From assembly GCA_002633005.1 (NCBI GenBank), contig NMRA01000217.1:296967-360966 (forward strand): a stretch of 64,000 bases of DNA, read 5' to 3'. Numbering within the stretch: position 1 is the first letter of the stretch; every line of letters begins with the position of its first letter. Source of the stretch: Phoronis australis. Taxonomy: Eukaryota > Phoronida > Phoronidae. A program made the translations under genes and the position numbers. The notes beneath the pieces were generated by a model. That model had not been told where the DNA came from and searched no databases. It saw only the letters and a list, made by a program, of their open reading frames with translations. Positions 50,993 to 63,600 of the stretch are shown piece after piece.

Positions 50993-51208
50993 TGTTTATT
51001 AGAGAAAAAGTTTTTCTTGAACCATCAGTTCATTAGATACTCGCAATTCTCAGTTCTTCAAAATATTTTATCCACTTAATGATGCCTTATGAGGATGAGA
51101 AATTTGAGATACTCAGTGGTGCCATCTGGTAGCCTCTTGTGAAGTAAAAGAATATCAATGTGATTCTGATGCTGCTTAAATAGGCTTAAGTGTACTTCAG
51201 TGTTCTGA

Positions 51209-51500
51209 AGGGGCGGATCCAGGATTTTGCGTAAGGGGGGTCAGGGCACAGGAATAATCAGAATATCGCTACACGCGCGCGCCCAGCCTAAAATGTAGGG
51301 ATGCAGGGTCTCCAACTTTTGTGTTTATGGACCTTATTACTAAAAACAAAAAGGTAAACGGGGTTTGTTCAAGACCTATCCGATGTGCATTCGCCCCCTG
51401 AGCCCCCTGGGTGCACCCGTATGCTAGTCAGCAATTCGCACCCCGAACTGTCAAATGGTATTTGGGAGAATCCCCACCCCCTCCTAAGTCCGCCAGTTTT
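51209..51500. mobile_element. Decayed DNA transposon end pair
   Basis: GGGGCGGATCCAGGATTTTG at the left and CCCACCCCCTCCTAAGTCCGCC at the right (interrupted here by mutation) are imperfect inverses, a pattern common in small elements of animal genomes. The interior has no coding sequence. Confidence 0.5.
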
Positions 51501-54439
51501 CTGGAATCGTTTATTTCAGAACAAGTAAGTCACGGGAGGCTTATAAAACCGCTCGTGTGACCGTTTTGGGGGGTGCAGGTTTGTTTTTGATATCACTAGC
51601 CACTGTTTATTATAAAAGTAAAAAAGTTCCCTTGTTTAAAACATCTCCATGAAATTTGGTAAAATCTGCAAACACGGAATGGAACACATTTAAAACTTAC
51701 TGTGTGAGTGTTGCCGCAAATGAATATGAAACAATCTGGAAGTATTTGCTCTAACAGTTCTTTGCGCAGATGGTGTTTCCCCTCCGGCGACATTTCGAAT
51801 ATTTAATCCCTGAAGACAAAACCGTCTCACCGGAAAATTGAAGTCCCCCTAGCATGCTCACGGGACGGAAGGACTGGAGTCGCGGAATAATGGTAGGACT
51901 TTTAATCGCACGTTATGCACCTTCCTGCACCGGCGTACCTGCATCCACATTTCAATACATTCTTTTCAAACATGATCCAGGGTTCGGTTATGTGCTCTTG
52001 TTATGATACCTCCTTGTGTTGCTGGTGAGGTTCAAAGTGCACAAGGTAGATTCAGACTTATTTTAACTAACCTGGGGAACTGGTTTGTCGTTTCAACCAA
52101 GGAACCAATAGTGGTACCTAGCTTCGACATGAAAATGGTGACATTTTCCTAACTTTGGAAAAGGCTCATGTACACTATTCAAAAGGAAAGTGATTTGTGC
52201 ACTGTCCTGCAAGATTCACGCCGGGCATTGTTTTGAAAGGCTTTCTAAATTGCTTTTGCGAAAAGTGCTTACCAGGATTAAAGTTCCTATGACCAGGCTC
52301 AACTTGACTATGTCACGGCGTGTCTTGACTGCGCCGTGCAGTGGCCTTCTTGAACAGTACTTCGGCACCCCCCTAGGGTATTGCAGAGTCTTGACACTCG
52401 CTTCCCAATCAGGATTATTTGAACACTAAAAATTCGGGATGTGCAGGACTTTACTTTTTTGCAATATTGATGAATTTTTTATGTGACTGTTAAGGGTAGA
52501 ACAAACAATTTCCCGGACGCTACTCAACTACTTATCTGTTAGTTAAAAGGTTACATATGATAGATGTAACAGTTGTAACCACGTTATAGTAATAATGACA
52601 CGTACTAAGTACCAAGTGTATTTTTATAAACCATTGATTTTTCTTCTTTCAGAAAATATGTGACCCAGCACCACAAAATGAGTCTCACTAAGTCTGGATT
52701 TGTCATTTTTGTAATTGTTATTTTTTTCTGAAAATACAGTATTTTCTGATCATTTTGATGTATGAAACATGTCCTTATCTTTACAAACGACCGAGTTATT
52801 GCCAATTCTAGTCGAGGAAAGCGAAAATTTAGAGCTTACAAAAGTCAAGGAAAATGGCCGAGAAAAAGTGCCGATAGTGTTTTTAAAATCTCCGTAGCAA
52901 CTCACATTTGAATGCTACATTCTAGACTTATTAGTATACACAACCATATATATATATATTATATACTTTAACCACTGAGTTGACACAGCCCAGTTTTCCT
53001 CAATTGACTTCGAATTGACGTTTCTCAATAGGGTCAAGACCAATTTCATAGTGGAAAGTGGGCCACAACAAAATTATTTTTAACGGCAAGGCGAATTTAT
53101 TAGCCTGAGAAACAAACCACATCTTCGTCAAAACGGCATAAGCATGAAATACTCTTTAATCTATGACATAAATGTATACTTCACGTCAGATGCAAAGCGC
53201 TTTTGGTATAAAAAGAAGACCCGCGTGACCGAATATTGCCACTCGCTTTGCTATATGACCAAACACCATCCCACTTAGACATTCAGTTCACGGCTTGATA
53301 GCTTTGTGAACGGGATGTTCGTGACCGATCGACGTTCGGACGTTCTATAGCTTGGAATAAAACCAACTAGGTCACATGATTTTAAACCTAAACGTGTCAT
53401 GGTTTTTGATTCCGAGACAAAAACATCTCCAAAGCTGCGTGCCTCGTATCGGCTGGGGGTCCCCCCCGTGAGAAAAGTCAGTTTCGGAAACCGTCTGAAT
53501 TAGGCATTGAGAATCTGGCGGAAAAATCAAAACTTGAAAACGCAACTATCTTGTCTGGTTTCCGTTCAAATCCAAACAATTGAAAATTTGACTATTTATT
53601 GAAATAATAGAAAACAAGGGCTTAATAACTACAAAAATTCCCGCACTCTCCGCAGATTCCGTCGACCGGACACTCACCCGTGACAAACCAAAATCAGACT
53701 AGTCGAAAAACAGCGTAAGCACACAGTAAATGAATATTGCTTCAGGCTCATTTATTTCTAATATAAAAAGTAAATTACTTTCGTGAAAAATAGGGTATCA
53801 GTAACATGTTCACGTGGGTCATTCAGTAGCCTAACCTGTGCACTGCCACGGGACTCAGTCAAATCCGGAAAATCAAGAGTAAGCGTAGCTCACCGACGTC
53901 ACCCGAACAGGTCACAGGTGCGGCTTTATGAGCCTTGGCTACGCGTATGAATTTATCTTTGTATGCAATTGTTACACCTCTGGTTCTTTTTATTTCATAT
54001 TTTTTTTTTACTATACAATTCTCATATTTTCTAACTTATTTTGAAATTCACGGTACTCCTACAAAATGAATGTAATATACTGCACTCATTTTTAGCGGAT
54101 GAACAAGTAAATGATGTTGTTGGGCACTTCCGCTTTATGCACAACTGCAGTCGTGTAAAGCTTGCAGCGTTACTCAGGCAGACGATCTCAGTCAGGTGAG
54201 GTGCCCCTGTTTATGGGCTTTAGGGTTGAGTATATAGTTTGCATTTCTACAGACGTTTTAAGTGGACAGATTTTGAGAGCAAACAACTTTGTGTGTGCCG
54301 ACCCGTGTGCTATTTTTTAAATTTCTAATTTGACTGGCACGTCGACATGCAAGAAGAGCCAAGAGTCAAGTTTCTCAACTGTCAAGTGCCACTGTCGGGC
54401 TTTAATAATTTTCATGGGGGGGGGGGCAACTAAACCAAG
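51501..54439. other. Intergenic stretch without recognised features
   Basis: AT-rich DNA between NUP210 and the duplicated block. A short TA dinucleotide run (52949-52970) is the only simple repeat noted. No exon of a known family was recognised on either strand. Confidence 0.5.
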
Positions 54440-54569
54440 AGGTTCACCGTGCCCGAAGGAAAATGTAACTTAACATCATAGAAATGTAATTGGACGCCTT
54501 CAAGTCATTGTATGAAAATTTGCTGATCAAGGCGCTGAGAGTGAGACTTGAAGCAGGATTTCCACGCCC

Positions 54570-55295
54570 AGGACCCGAGTGTTCAAACCATTCGACTAAG
54601 TCTAAGAGGCAATTAATGCTTGGCATGAGATTAAGAGAGTCTTTATATGACTCAAGAGTGCACCCAGTGTAACAATGTCCGGTTGCCGATTTGGGCAACC
54701 AAATGAAGGACTGCTTCATGATTACGGCAGTATTTGTTGGAGTTGGAAGGAATTAAATCAATTAAAGACAGTCGACGACCTCCTATGGTGTCCCTCTATG
54801 TGCAAAAGATACTCCAGGGCTTGCAATTTTCCTCCTTTAAGAGGATTTCTTCTTATTTTGGTCTCGATTTCCTCATATTTGATTTCCAGTTTCCTCCTTT
54901 TTCATCTCTTTCGTATCATTTTTGACTATTCATGAATGCAAAAACATTTATTTCAGTTTCAAATTTACTACACAAAAATATTTCTATCATGTAAGCCTAT
55001 TTATTTGTGGAACAATACGTAACGTGGAAATTTTTTTGCTTTTTTGTCATTGGTCATTCCAAGCCCAGGTACTTACAATAGCGTGACTTTGATGTTTTGA
55101 TCAGTGTGATGCATATATAATTTGCCAAAAAGCTTCCGTCTTCACCGTTTCTACTGGGGCCAGCTGGAGATCATGGTCCCTGTCTAATGTTGTCCTTAGA
55201 CTACTAAAGTGTTGTATTACTGTAGGTTCACTAGCTAGGCCTCTAAGTAAGAGTACTCACCAGTTAAAACACAGCTATTCGAGCTTGAATAAAAC
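54570..55295. repeat. Duplicated block C, copy 1
   Basis: Starts AGGACCCGAGTGTTCAAACC and ends GAGCTTGAATAAAAC on the base before the single N at 55296. It matches copy 2 almost base for base, including an inserted MITE. Confidence 0.9.
54815..55066. mobile_element. hAT-like MITE in block C copy 1
   Basis: CAGGGCTTGCAATTTTCC to GGTCATTCCAAGCCC, 252 bp. It is flanked by AGATACTC (54807-54814) and AGGTACTT (55067-55074), an 8 bp target duplication with 6 of 8 matches. The uninserted paralogue at 55435 reads AGGTATTT. Confidence 0.8.
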
Positions 55296-55316
55296 NATAA
55301 AAAAGTTGAGTTCACG

Positions 55317-55570
55317 ATTTTGGGAACTGAAATAGGGACTGCTCGAAGAAAAAGTTTCATAACGGGAGTATTTGTTCGAGTTGGAAGGAATTAAACACAT
55401 CGACAACCTCCTAAGGTGTTCCTCTATGCGCAAAAGGTATTTGTAACAACGTGACTTTGATGGTTTAGTCGGTGCGAGGCATAATTCGCCGAAAAGCTTC
55501 CGGCGTACAGAGCGCCTATAGCCTCTCCATCGCCTCTGCTTCGGGCCAACAGAGGCGATGGTCATTGCCT
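55317..55570. repeat. Diverged paralogue of block C lacking the MITE
   Basis: Follows block C (GTTGGAAGGAATTAAA, CGACCTCCT-like, GTGTTCCTCTATG, ACGTGACTTTGATG, AAAAGCTTCCG) with many substitutions. It runs straight through the MITE insertion point. This is an old duplication, not an allelic one. Confidence 0.7.
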
Positions 55571-55579
55571 AGGTTTCCA

Positions 55580-56298
55580 CAGGACCCGAGTGTTCAAACC
55601 ATTCGACTAAGTCTAAGAGGCAATTAGTGCTTGGCATGAGATTAAGAGAGTCTTTATATGACTCAAGAGTGCACGCAGTGTAACAATGTCCGGTTGCCGA
55701 TTTGGGCAACCAAATGAAGGACTGCTTCATGATTACGGCAGTATTTGTTGGAGTTGGAAGGAATTAAAGACAGTCGACGACCTCCTGTGGTGTCCCTCTA
55801 TGTGCAAAAGATACTCCAGGGCTTGGAATTTTCCTCCTTTAAAAGGATTTCTTCTTATTTTGGTCTCGATTTCCTCATATTTGATTTCCAGTTTCCTCCA
55901 TTTTCATCTCTTTCGTATCATTTTTGACTATTCATGAATGCAAAAACATTTATTTCAGTTTCAAATTTACTACACAAAAATATTTCTATCTAATAAGCCT
56001 ATTTATTTGTGGAACAATACGTACCCTGGAAATTTTTTCGCTTTTTTTTGTCATTGGTCATTCCAAGCCCAGGTACTTACAATAGCGTGACTTTGATGTT
56101 TTGATCAGTGTGATGCATATAAATTTGCCAAAAAGCTTCCGTCTTCACCGTTTCTACTGGGGCCAGCTGGAGATCATGGTCCCTGTCTAATGTTGTCCTT
56201 AGACTACTAAAGTGTTGTATTACTGCAGGTTCACTAGCTAGGCCTCTAAGTAAGAGTACTCACCAGTTAAAACACAGCTATTCGAGCTTGAATAAAAC
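55580..56298. repeat. Duplicated block C, copy 2
   Basis: Near-identical to copy 1, with small deletions such as loss of ATCAATTAA near 55770. The sequence beyond 56298 has no counterpart after copy 1, which stops at the N. Confidence 0.9.
55817..56070. mobile_element. hAT-like MITE in block C copy 2
   Basis: Same insertion as at 54815, with the left repeat intact (CAGGGCTTGGAATTTTCC) and the same flanks. It is the duplicated copy of one insertion, not an independent event. Confidence 0.8.
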
Positions 56299-56689
56299 CC
56301 AATCTTTAGGTGCCCATTCTTGATGGCCAGATTGTAAGCTGAAAGACTGTCAGCAGCCTCCCACTAACAGTATAAATAAAGCAAACATCCGATGAACCAT
56401 AAAACTGACAAATCACTGGATGGTTAAGTATGATGATTACAGCGTCTTGTCAGCCAACAGAGGAGCTATGTGTTGCTGATGTCACATACGGAAGTCAGGT
56501 GTCACAACATTTCTCTCCTTTCTATGGATGAAGCCACTTCTCTGGCCTGGGGTTTCCACTTTAGCTGCAATGGAGGGTGATTGCGGACTGCCCCGAGAGT
56601 AGTGCTGACGTCCCATCTGGTCATGGATTTTACCATTTTTGGGCATCAATGTAGAAAAATCTGTCGACACTGAGACTTGGACTGAGATT

Positions 56690-56900
56690 TCCTGCATAAA
56701 AGCCGAACGTTCAAACCCTTTGGCTTTGAGGCAGTTGCCGCTTGGCAAGCGATTTAGATAGGCTTGATACGACTCTACGTCATAACCAGAAGTCACATGG
56801 CACAACATCAGTATTCTGCCTAGTTAGTCAGCTAGCTTGGTATGATTGAACATCAAAACGAACGCATTATACAGCTTTGCACCAAGGCTAGAATAAATCT
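56690..56900. repeat. Further diverged copy of block C
   Basis: ACGTTCAAACCCTTTGGCTT, GAGGCAGTTGCCGCTTGGCA and a later GGCTAGAATAAA parallel the start and end of block C with many changes. Part of a local cluster of old duplications. Confidence 0.5.
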
Positions 56901-57639
56901 ACCCTTGATGTAACTTAGTTTGCATAAAAGAAGACAGGAAGTGATTTCGTTATGACAGCCAGGTTCCTTCATTCACTAATGAAATGAAATTGATATTGAA
57001 CTGGCACCACTGTAATCAATGTGCTTGGGTCAAAAAGACAAATAGAGAGAGTTGTTTGTCAGCCATGCCGAGGAGGAATAACACCGACCAGGTACACTGA
57101 CAGAGTACAACTCTCAACATGTCACGTGATCACTTAACAGCCAATGCCTCATTGTTGAAGTTTATAGAAGATATGCAGTGTTTATTTTGAACGGTAGCCA
57201 CACAGCCCGAACATGGCTAAGTTTACCTTGCTGTTATTTTGTTGAGAGGAGGTTGTCTGAATGTGGATACTCCCATGTGTACTAATACTGGTTTCCCTTG
57301 CCATTTCTGCCAGACAGGTGCAACTTGTACACAGTCCTCTGCCCTTTTCTGGTTGACTCTAGCACACTGGAAGTATTAGCGGTTCAGCATAAACAGGTTC
57401 TCATTGTGGAGCATGTCAAAGAAATGCCATTTTGCCCATGGCTTAGTTGATTGAGGAGCAATTGATTCAAAATCTTTGGAATTATGAGGGAGATTAAGAG
57501 AGGATCCCGCTTAAGACTGAATCATTTTATTTGGAGTTTGAAGTCTCAGTTTGTGCCAATAATTCATTAATAATTGGTAACATTATCAAGAAGCAGGAAT
57601 CACACGACTGTCCACTTTCCCAATGTGATCAAACCAAAA

Positions 57640-57945
57640 GGTTCAAAAAGCCTTCTGTTTCTTGACAGATTGGGCGTAAGCCATGTCATTCAAATTCTGA
57701 GAGGTCGCAGTAACCTAGCCCGACACTGTCACATGACTGGGCATATAGGCACTCCATTGTGTCCTGAGTGTGGTACTGATGTTTAAACCCCTAAACATGT
57801 GGCGGGTAGAGTGTTTCCCAGCTCTTTATAGGCTTAGGAGTAAGCTACTAGATGGCACCATTACATGCCTTCAACATATAGTGCATGGCAACAAATGGAA
57901 AATCTTGGTTTTCTTAAGGAAGACAGGCAGACTTGATCGATAACA
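57640..57945 (+). pseudogene. Decayed C-terminal tail of a non-LTR retrotransposon (LINE) polyprotein
   Basis: One frame reads ILRGRSNLARHCHMTGH then PLCPECG, and, after a stop and a frameshift, CFPALYRLRSKLLDG and WKILVFLRKTGRL. This order (hydrophobic-TGH-x-PLCxxCG-TPKHV-CPAL-LRFLKxTGRL) is the usual end of jockey-like and related LINE polyproteins after the RNase H domain. At least one stop and one frameshift make it non-functional. No reverse transcriptase region was seen upstream. Confidence 0.5.
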
Positions 57946-60333
57946 GGGCTCTCGGAAATTTTAGCTCAGGTAATTTGTACAATGGGCCTAACCACGAGGC
58001 ATGTGCGCGTCTAATGTACCACAAAAGACTAGACCACCGGCACTATTTTTTAACTCTCCGGGAGTCTGAATTGCCCTTCTTCCGTTATTGATGTTATGGG
58101 GGAATCTTATGCCTCCTGTGTCTGGCTATAGCCACAGGCTCCCTGGTCAATGCCCTTAGTCTACTCTTAGGAAATCAAGTTGCATGAGCTCTGGGTAGTT
58201 CATTTTTTATTAACTCCTTTGGAACTCGTAATTTCCAAGAAATTCATATAGTTCTCCAAACAATGGACTTAAAACTGCTGATAAAAAGATAAAATTCTAT
58301 TTGTTCGTGGCAAGATTATAGTGCTCTGCATTTGGTATTAGGTTAGGAGATAACGGTTTGAACAATTGTGATAGTCGCATGTCTTAAGTACATGGACCTT
58401 ATTTTTGAATTAATCAGTGTCACCTCAACTGTGATCTTTAGTCTTTAACCTTTAGAATGAAATTTAGGACATAATGTCTTGGTGATGTGTAGGGATTAGG
58501 AAACAAAACCTGCGACTTTTTAAAAATGTATTGCAGTAGAAATTTTGTTTTCAGTTTGTAACTGTGAGAAATAGGCATCAGGAAAGTTCCATAATTTTTC
58601 TTTAAGGCAGAGCGTTATTGTAAATTGTGTGTCAACCATTACACAACCTGTACGTTAAAGAGAGAGAGAGCTCACATGTGCTTTGAATGTACCGTGGGAT
58701 ATAAAATTCCATGGATGTATTCATTTGATTTTAAAAGCAATTATGCTTTTATTTGAAAGACAACTGTTTAATTTAAAGTGACCTTGTCAAGGGAATGAGG
58801 TATAGTAAAGGTTTTAAAATTCATTTTGTAAAAAGAACCATTCTCAAACATAAAAGTCATTATGTCCTTTTGTGTTCTGAAATATGGTAGGTAGATACCG
58901 AATAAACAAGAGGTGGTAATTGACTTGACGAAATCTATCTAATTTTACCGTATGAGGGACGAGTGAAATTTTGTTTTCTCATTTTTTTTCATAAATGATG
59001 CATAGTGCCAAAATGATGCTATGATGTATTCAAGTTCTGTACCACAACTACCAACGGATAATATTTTAAAAAACTCTGATCATTCAACAATCTTAGAAAA
59101 AACTCTGATCATTCAACAATCTTAGAAGCCCTTGAAAAAAAGAAAGTATCATTTTGGCAATTACTGGTATTTTTATCCAAAATTGGTGAAATTTTCTGTG
59201 CATCAGTTCACAAAAAGTTACTTTCGGTCATACAAATACTACGTTTCAAACCAAGTTAAAACTCCCAAATGTAGCTGCATAGTGTGAGCTATGTATCGGA
59301 AATCTTTGAAATGTTATCTTTTCTTGGTGCACAAATCAAATGGTCATATTTCCTTCGATGGTTTTTGGTATTTGTGAAAATTCATCCATCAAAATGTCAG
59401 TTAACCTCCATAAAAGGTTGTATTTATTGTCTAAGCGCCTGTGTATAAAGTGACATTCTCAGCCAGTGTACCTCATCTCCAAGGCAACTGCAAAATACAG
59501 TCCGAGGCAAATGTTTTACCCTCTTTCATCTAAACATAGATAGAATTTTGGTATTTTGAAAATTTGTGGTGTAGTCTTAAGAGAAGCGGAAGGGCATTGT
59601 CCCTTTATTTTTTTTGGCCACGGGACATGTACTTACCTTTTACTGAACTGGTAAGTGTTCTTTCAGTTTTTGTTTTAGTCTGAATCAAAGCAGTGAGAAC
59701 TGTCCTATTGTCACTTTAACTGGATATGAGTCTCTATTTTATGTTGGGCGTTCTCCCCCGTCATTCTTGTTGGACTACACCCCTGGTCAATGTATAGTAA
59801 GGTGAAAAATAGAAATCAGTTATCAGGGTTATGTTGTTGTTTGTTAATTCAGGTTATAGTTTGTTTTAAAGCTGCTGGAATCCTAACTGGTGTCAAATTG
59901 TGTCTGATTGAGGTAATTCCGTCATGAAATGGTCTCGACTTGTTCTTAAGTGATTTTTGTGCTTGACAAAAGTAACTGTTAAGGTCATTTTGGTGAAACT
60001 TTGTTGACGTGCATTCTTTTTGATGGTATCTATACTAATAAATATATAGTGCTGAGACAGAATGATTAGTATCATGCAAAAACAACCAGTTTATGATGAG
60101 CTAAAAGGGGATAGTCTATTGCGATGCAGTTTGTAGTTCCGTTTTCCGTATCACCTTTAAGCGACTGCCCTCCCTTCAGAGCTACGCAGCTTTTGTTGCT
60201 CCCTGTAACTGTTTGACCTGGGTTATGTTACCAGCTAACCCAGGTGTACAAACTACATTATCAATACGGTTCCTTTTGCGTACTGTTGTAGAGTATTGGA
60301 TGTGTCTCCAGTAGCGTGATACGGACGGATAAA
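57946..60333. other. Intergenic stretch upstream of UAP1
   Basis: AT-rich. Contains a short GA run (58661-58670) and a 29 bp tandem duplication (59070-59127). The last few hundred bases should hold the UAP1 promoter and 5' UTR, but no TATA box or clear motif was seen. Confidence 0.5.
59070..59127. repeat. 29 bp tandem duplication
   Basis: An AACTCTGATCATTCAACAAT-containing unit occurs twice with no mismatch. Confidence 0.9.
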
Positions 60334-60610
60334 ATGGACACCAATGGACTTCGAGCGGACTTGGAGAAAAATGGACAAGCACACTTGTTGAAATTTTGGG
60401 AATCACTGAATGACGCTGACCGGAAGGCACTCTATGCGGACATCAAACAGATCAACTTGGAAGAGGTCAACCGGTACTTTAAGCGGTGTCAGGAGTCGAT
60501 ACACGCACACCATGAGAAGATCGACAGCTCTCTTGAGCCGATACCGAAGGAACTGAAGGGTAGCACATTGCATACGTCTGCTGATCAGCTGAAGAAGTAT
60601 GAAGAGGAAG
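60334..60610 (+). CDS. UAP1: UDP-N-acetylhexosamine pyrophosphorylase, first coding exon (partial gene)
   Basis: This enzyme makes UDP-GlcNAc (and UDP-GalNAc) from UTP and the hexosamine 1-phosphate in the cytosol, the last step of the hexosamine pathway. The exon encodes 92 residues plus one base. GQAHLLKFWESLNDADRKAL aligns with GQEHLLRFWNELEEAQQVEL of human UAP1, followed by INLEEVNRYFKR (human MNFEELNFFFQK), PIPKEL (PVPREV) and a C-terminal YEEEG like human WESEG. These belong to the helical N-terminal domain. The GGxGTRLG nucleotide-binding motif and the catalytic core are not in the window. The start ATG has A at -3 and G at +4; donor GTATGT, phase 1. UAP1L1 is a vertebrate duplicate; a single UAP1 is expected in an invertebrate. 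Confidence 0.92.
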
Positions 60611-63600
60611 GTATGTATTATATGATCGATGATGTGCTTAGCATTTCACTAATAGTTCTGGAGAAAATGGAGATGAAGCTCTTCACAATAATTTAAATGC
60701 TAAACCTTAATACCTTTCAGCTTTTCAGAGATAGCAACTATGGTTATTACATGACGGAGCTCCATCGCTCCTTGGAAAACAGCCCGACTGTCCACAAAAT
60801 CTGTTAATAATCTTATGTCAAGATAGAGTCCCAACCGTTGCCAAATGTGTGGGCGTGGCACACTGTCGCCGATGTACATTTTGAAGCCATGAACAGATAA
60901 ATCGTGTCAAATTCTAGTCGTTACAGAACTGAAAATGCCTGCCCTCTTCAAATTGCTTTTTTTTGATCTCTTAACTATGCCAGTATTTTGTTCGCAGTAT
61001 GTAAAACATCCTGACAGTATTGCAAACAAATGACATTCTCACTTTATACAGAAAAGATGTATGTTACCAAATTTATGCTTTGCCAGGTTCAGATTTCAAG
61101 CTATATATTGTGTCCAAAACTGTCTTGCTTTTCAGGAAATTCAAAACAATGTTAGCTTTGAAAAATGAAAAGATAGATAGAATTTTGTGAATATTTTTTT
61201 GCCTGGAATTGGTGAGACCTTAGTGCATTATATATGAAACTGAGTAATTTGTTGGGAGTTCCAAACAAGCTTGTGAATTGCTTCGCCTTTCATTTGTTGC
61301 ATATAAATTATCTAAAAGCCTTTGAATCCAGAATAGAGAGTTATGCCTGCTCTGATTGTTATTAGTAAGTACAAGAAATTGCCCACTTTGATGAGAATGC
61401 TTACTGCTGTGTTCCTCCAGAGGTTCACACCAACAGGGAAGTACCCAAATTATATGTCTTCAAAAAGGTATACAATGTACATTTTTAGCCCATTCATAGA
61501 AACCAGCTTTTGTTTACTTTATATTAGCTAAACAATTCAGCTATGTACAGCATGTGTTGTGCTTCAGTCAGGCCTTATCAGCAACCTAGGCTGAACTTGG
61601 ACCAGGAAATACTTTGCATCGCTGAAAAACTCAGATCTTTGTTTGGTGAAGAAATGCGTTAATTTCACTGCTTGTTTTACATTTACACATTTCATTCCCC
61701 ATTACCAGAGAATGGTGCGAGATTCTGTTCATGGATGAGGAAATAATTTGAGATATCAGTTGTTGCCTTATTTCGGTGAAGTAACAGTCATTTTAAAAGT
61801 GATGATTTTACTTGAAAACAATGACAATTGTATCAAATTAAATTGATTTGTTATGTATTTTACTGTATATCTGGCCAATATTTTTAAAACTGCATTTTTG
61901 AGAGAGAAAGGGTACACTTAACCTTTCTTGTAGGCTAAAAATTGTGAGTTTTGTTAAGGCTAAAACCTATGTTACCTTATTTATATTCAATAATCATTTG
62001 CGTTATGATATTCTTTGTGCTTTGTAAATTAAATTTTTAACGTATTTATGAGCCAAGAATGTGTACACAGAATGGCTCGGAATTCCCAGTCATGACGGCA
62101 GGGTGGAAGCTGAGTTCCTTGTCAGAGTGATCTTCCCTCTAAACCGAGAATGAAGGGAAATTAACTGTTAATTAGTAAAGGTGACAAAGAATTAGAATAC
62201 TAGCTATTCCCAGTCATCTTTGTTGTTTAGAGAATTTACCCTCATGACGGCGAGACAGTATTTTGTCTGATTACTTTGTCTTGTGTCTGCGATTGTCTTG
62301 AAACAATTCATTGCCAAATGTCCAGTAACAACCCAATCTTTTCAACTTTATAACTTCTAAAACTTGTTGACCCTTCGTGATATCACTATTAAACCCCCGC
62401 CTACACTGTTTGACATATTTGTAGCTTGTAAAGATAAACTTTGTGCCAAAATGCATTAAATCAAATGTGAAGTCTCAGAAGGCCGCTGATGTGGTACTGT
62501 TTACAAGTATCCAGTCTGACTAATGAGTTCGCAATAAAACTGTAAAATCATAAATACTTGTCCCTTGAAACACAGCTCTGAGTAGTACCTTCAATTAACC
62601 CATCAGTTATTAGACTCGTTCTCCTTGACCCGTTTCAACATGTTGCTGTGCCCACACTTATAACACATAACCTTCAACACATTTGAATGTCCCTCCCCAC
62701 GACATGTTTAGGTTTTCAGCTCTAGGGAACACTGCTAAGTGTTGTCCACACATAGACCCTGGAACAAGTTACTCCCGGTACGAGTTGACACTAGGTTTGA
62801 TTGTTGTGTCAACGCTATTTAAACTAGCGCAACTTACCCTACTTGAAAACTTTACTCCACATTATCGCGGTGGGGCAATTTGTTCTGGGGTAACTTGGGC
62901 CACTTGTAATTTCTGTGTGGCTGCAAACGTCAGGGACAAGGCAGAAGTATTTCATAAGTTGCGGTTACATACAGACGGTTTTACTTTTCCATGCAGTATT
63001 CACATTAGGTGTTATATTGTCATGCACAGATATATGCGTGTTTAGACGCTCCAATTAAAAGTGGGGGTAAGTCACACTAGTGCAAGTTATTCTAGGGTAG
63101 GCTGTGTGTGGATGGGAGTTTAGCTGTGTTACTGAAGAAAATTTATTTGCCAATTTCTCTTATAATGCATCGATTTAAAAAGTCAAAGACTAGCGTATTT
63201 ACATTCCAATTTTAAAAATTGCCGTATTGGTTGTTTGCCTTCAGTTGTTAATTAAGTGTAAGAGTTGCCTTATGGATCGAGGAACATTGAAAATCTCATC
63301 CATTCCTGGGCCCACATGTGAAATTCAGTTTCTAGTTTTTCATAAAAATATACCATGCCTACCATCACACAAAACGTTGTGGCCAGCAACAACATTATAG
63401 GGTTCAAAGCTCTTGGAAAATGAAAAGCAGGTGGCTTAGAAAATGCCTAGTATGTTAACCCAATTAAGTTTTGTGTTCACTTAGCAGTACTTACCAATCT
63501 TAAAGATGGAATGGCTGGCTTATTCAGATCTTTAAGTTCAATTTGTTTTGAAGATCACAGGCCAGCATCATTGTGTAGCTGACACGACTTAACTATTTTT

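Larger units (their letters stand above)
48051..51010 (+). other. Probable NUP210 3' UTR
   Basis: No coding exon follows the stop. The most convincing polyadenylation signal is AATAAA at 50987-50992, followed by TTTATT and T-rich sequence. An earlier AATAAA at 49618 lies inside a copy of repeat D. The extent is inferred only. Confidence 0.45.

Noticed and set aside
54541-54600. tRNA-like TTCAAACC-containing stretch
   Set aside because: It recurs as part of block C; no cloverleaf or intact A box could be drawn.
62683-63045. 120-codon open frame in UAP1 intron 1
   Set aside because: No similarity to the rest of UAP1 or to a known domain, and no flanking splice signals that fit phase 1.
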